A stretch of DNA of 43,546 nucleotides. Origin: Chitinophagales bacterium (GTDB lineage: Bacteria > Bacteroidota > Bacteroidia > Chitinophagales > Chitinophagaceae). How positions within the stretch are numbered: position 1 is the stretch's first letter; each line of letters starts with the position of its first letter. This document shows positions 43,542 through 43,546 of the stretch, in pieces. Below the pieces are notes generated by a model, which saw nothing but the letters and a program-made list of their open reading frames with translations, had not been told where the DNA came from and ran no database searches. Location: assembly GCA_015654595.1 (NCBI GenBank), contig JAATGQ010000134.1, positions 1 through 43,546 on the forward strand. The letters are read 5' to 3'. The translations under genes were made by a program, and so were the position numbers.

Positions 43542-43546
43542 ATGCG

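Noticed and set aside
1..43546. CRISPR arrays, IS elements, integrases, tRNA or rRNA genes
   Set aside because: No spaced identical short repeats, no transposase or integrase motifs and no recognisable tRNA or rRNA sequence were seen.

Overview
The window reads as a chromosomal segment of a Bacteroidota bacterium, most likely Chitinophagaceae or a close relative (inference). The support is a SusC/SusD pair with a divergent hybrid two-component regulator, LytS/LytTR and DUF3667 genes, 800-residue MacB/FtsX-type permeases, PepSY-like secreted proteins, TAnnTTTG-type -7 promoter elements and almost no Shine-Dalgarno sequences. GC content looks to be about 50%, and there is no phage, IS element, CRISPR array, tRNA or rRNA.

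Layout. (1) 1-4070, core region: a GH3-family gene cut by the left edge, a promoter-bearing tandem-repeat spacer, rplU-rpmA, a 33-codon histone-H1-tail-like gene, and a PolX-like protein with an intact PHP domain but a degraded polymerase palm. (2) 4075-10015, minus strand: an NtrY-like membrane histidine kinase, mazG and a DUF3667 membrane protein. (3) 10137-11627, plus strand: two secreted proteins of unknown function. (4) 11619-20953, minus strand: an efflux locus read as sigma54-type response regulator, small membrane protein, TolC-like channel, RND permease, adaptor lipoprotein, PepSY-like protein, small GPP-ending protein, second PepSY-like protein. (5) 20954-21465: a spacer holding what looks like a broken cobalamin riboswitch. 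(6) 21466-25664, plus strand: aldo/keto reductase, YVTN beta-propeller, and an NmrA oxidoreductase with an AraC regulator. (7) 25732-27638, minus strand: LytS-type kinase and LytTR regulator. (8) 27720-38805: a compact polysaccharide utilisation locus (SusC, SusD, a GH43-GH16 fusion enzyme) with a divergent HTCS regulator and a pair of direct repeats between them. (9) 38771-43541, minus strand: a two-lobed retropepsin-like lipoprotein, an AraC regulator with an insertion inside its DNA-binding domain, and a MacB-type permease.

How the genes may work together. The HTCS should sense an oligosaccharide in the periplasm and switch on the SusCD importer and the secreted GH43-GH16 enzyme. The efflux genes are packed with 4-21 bp junctions and carry their own regulator and secreted accessory proteins, so they look like one stress-responsive export module; the signal is unknown. 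The most unusual items are the orphan riboswitch remnant, the duplicated PepSY-like proteins and GPP-ending small proteins attached to a His-rich RND pump, the promoter-driven tandem repeats ahead of rplU, and the tiny lysine-rich gene after rpmA.
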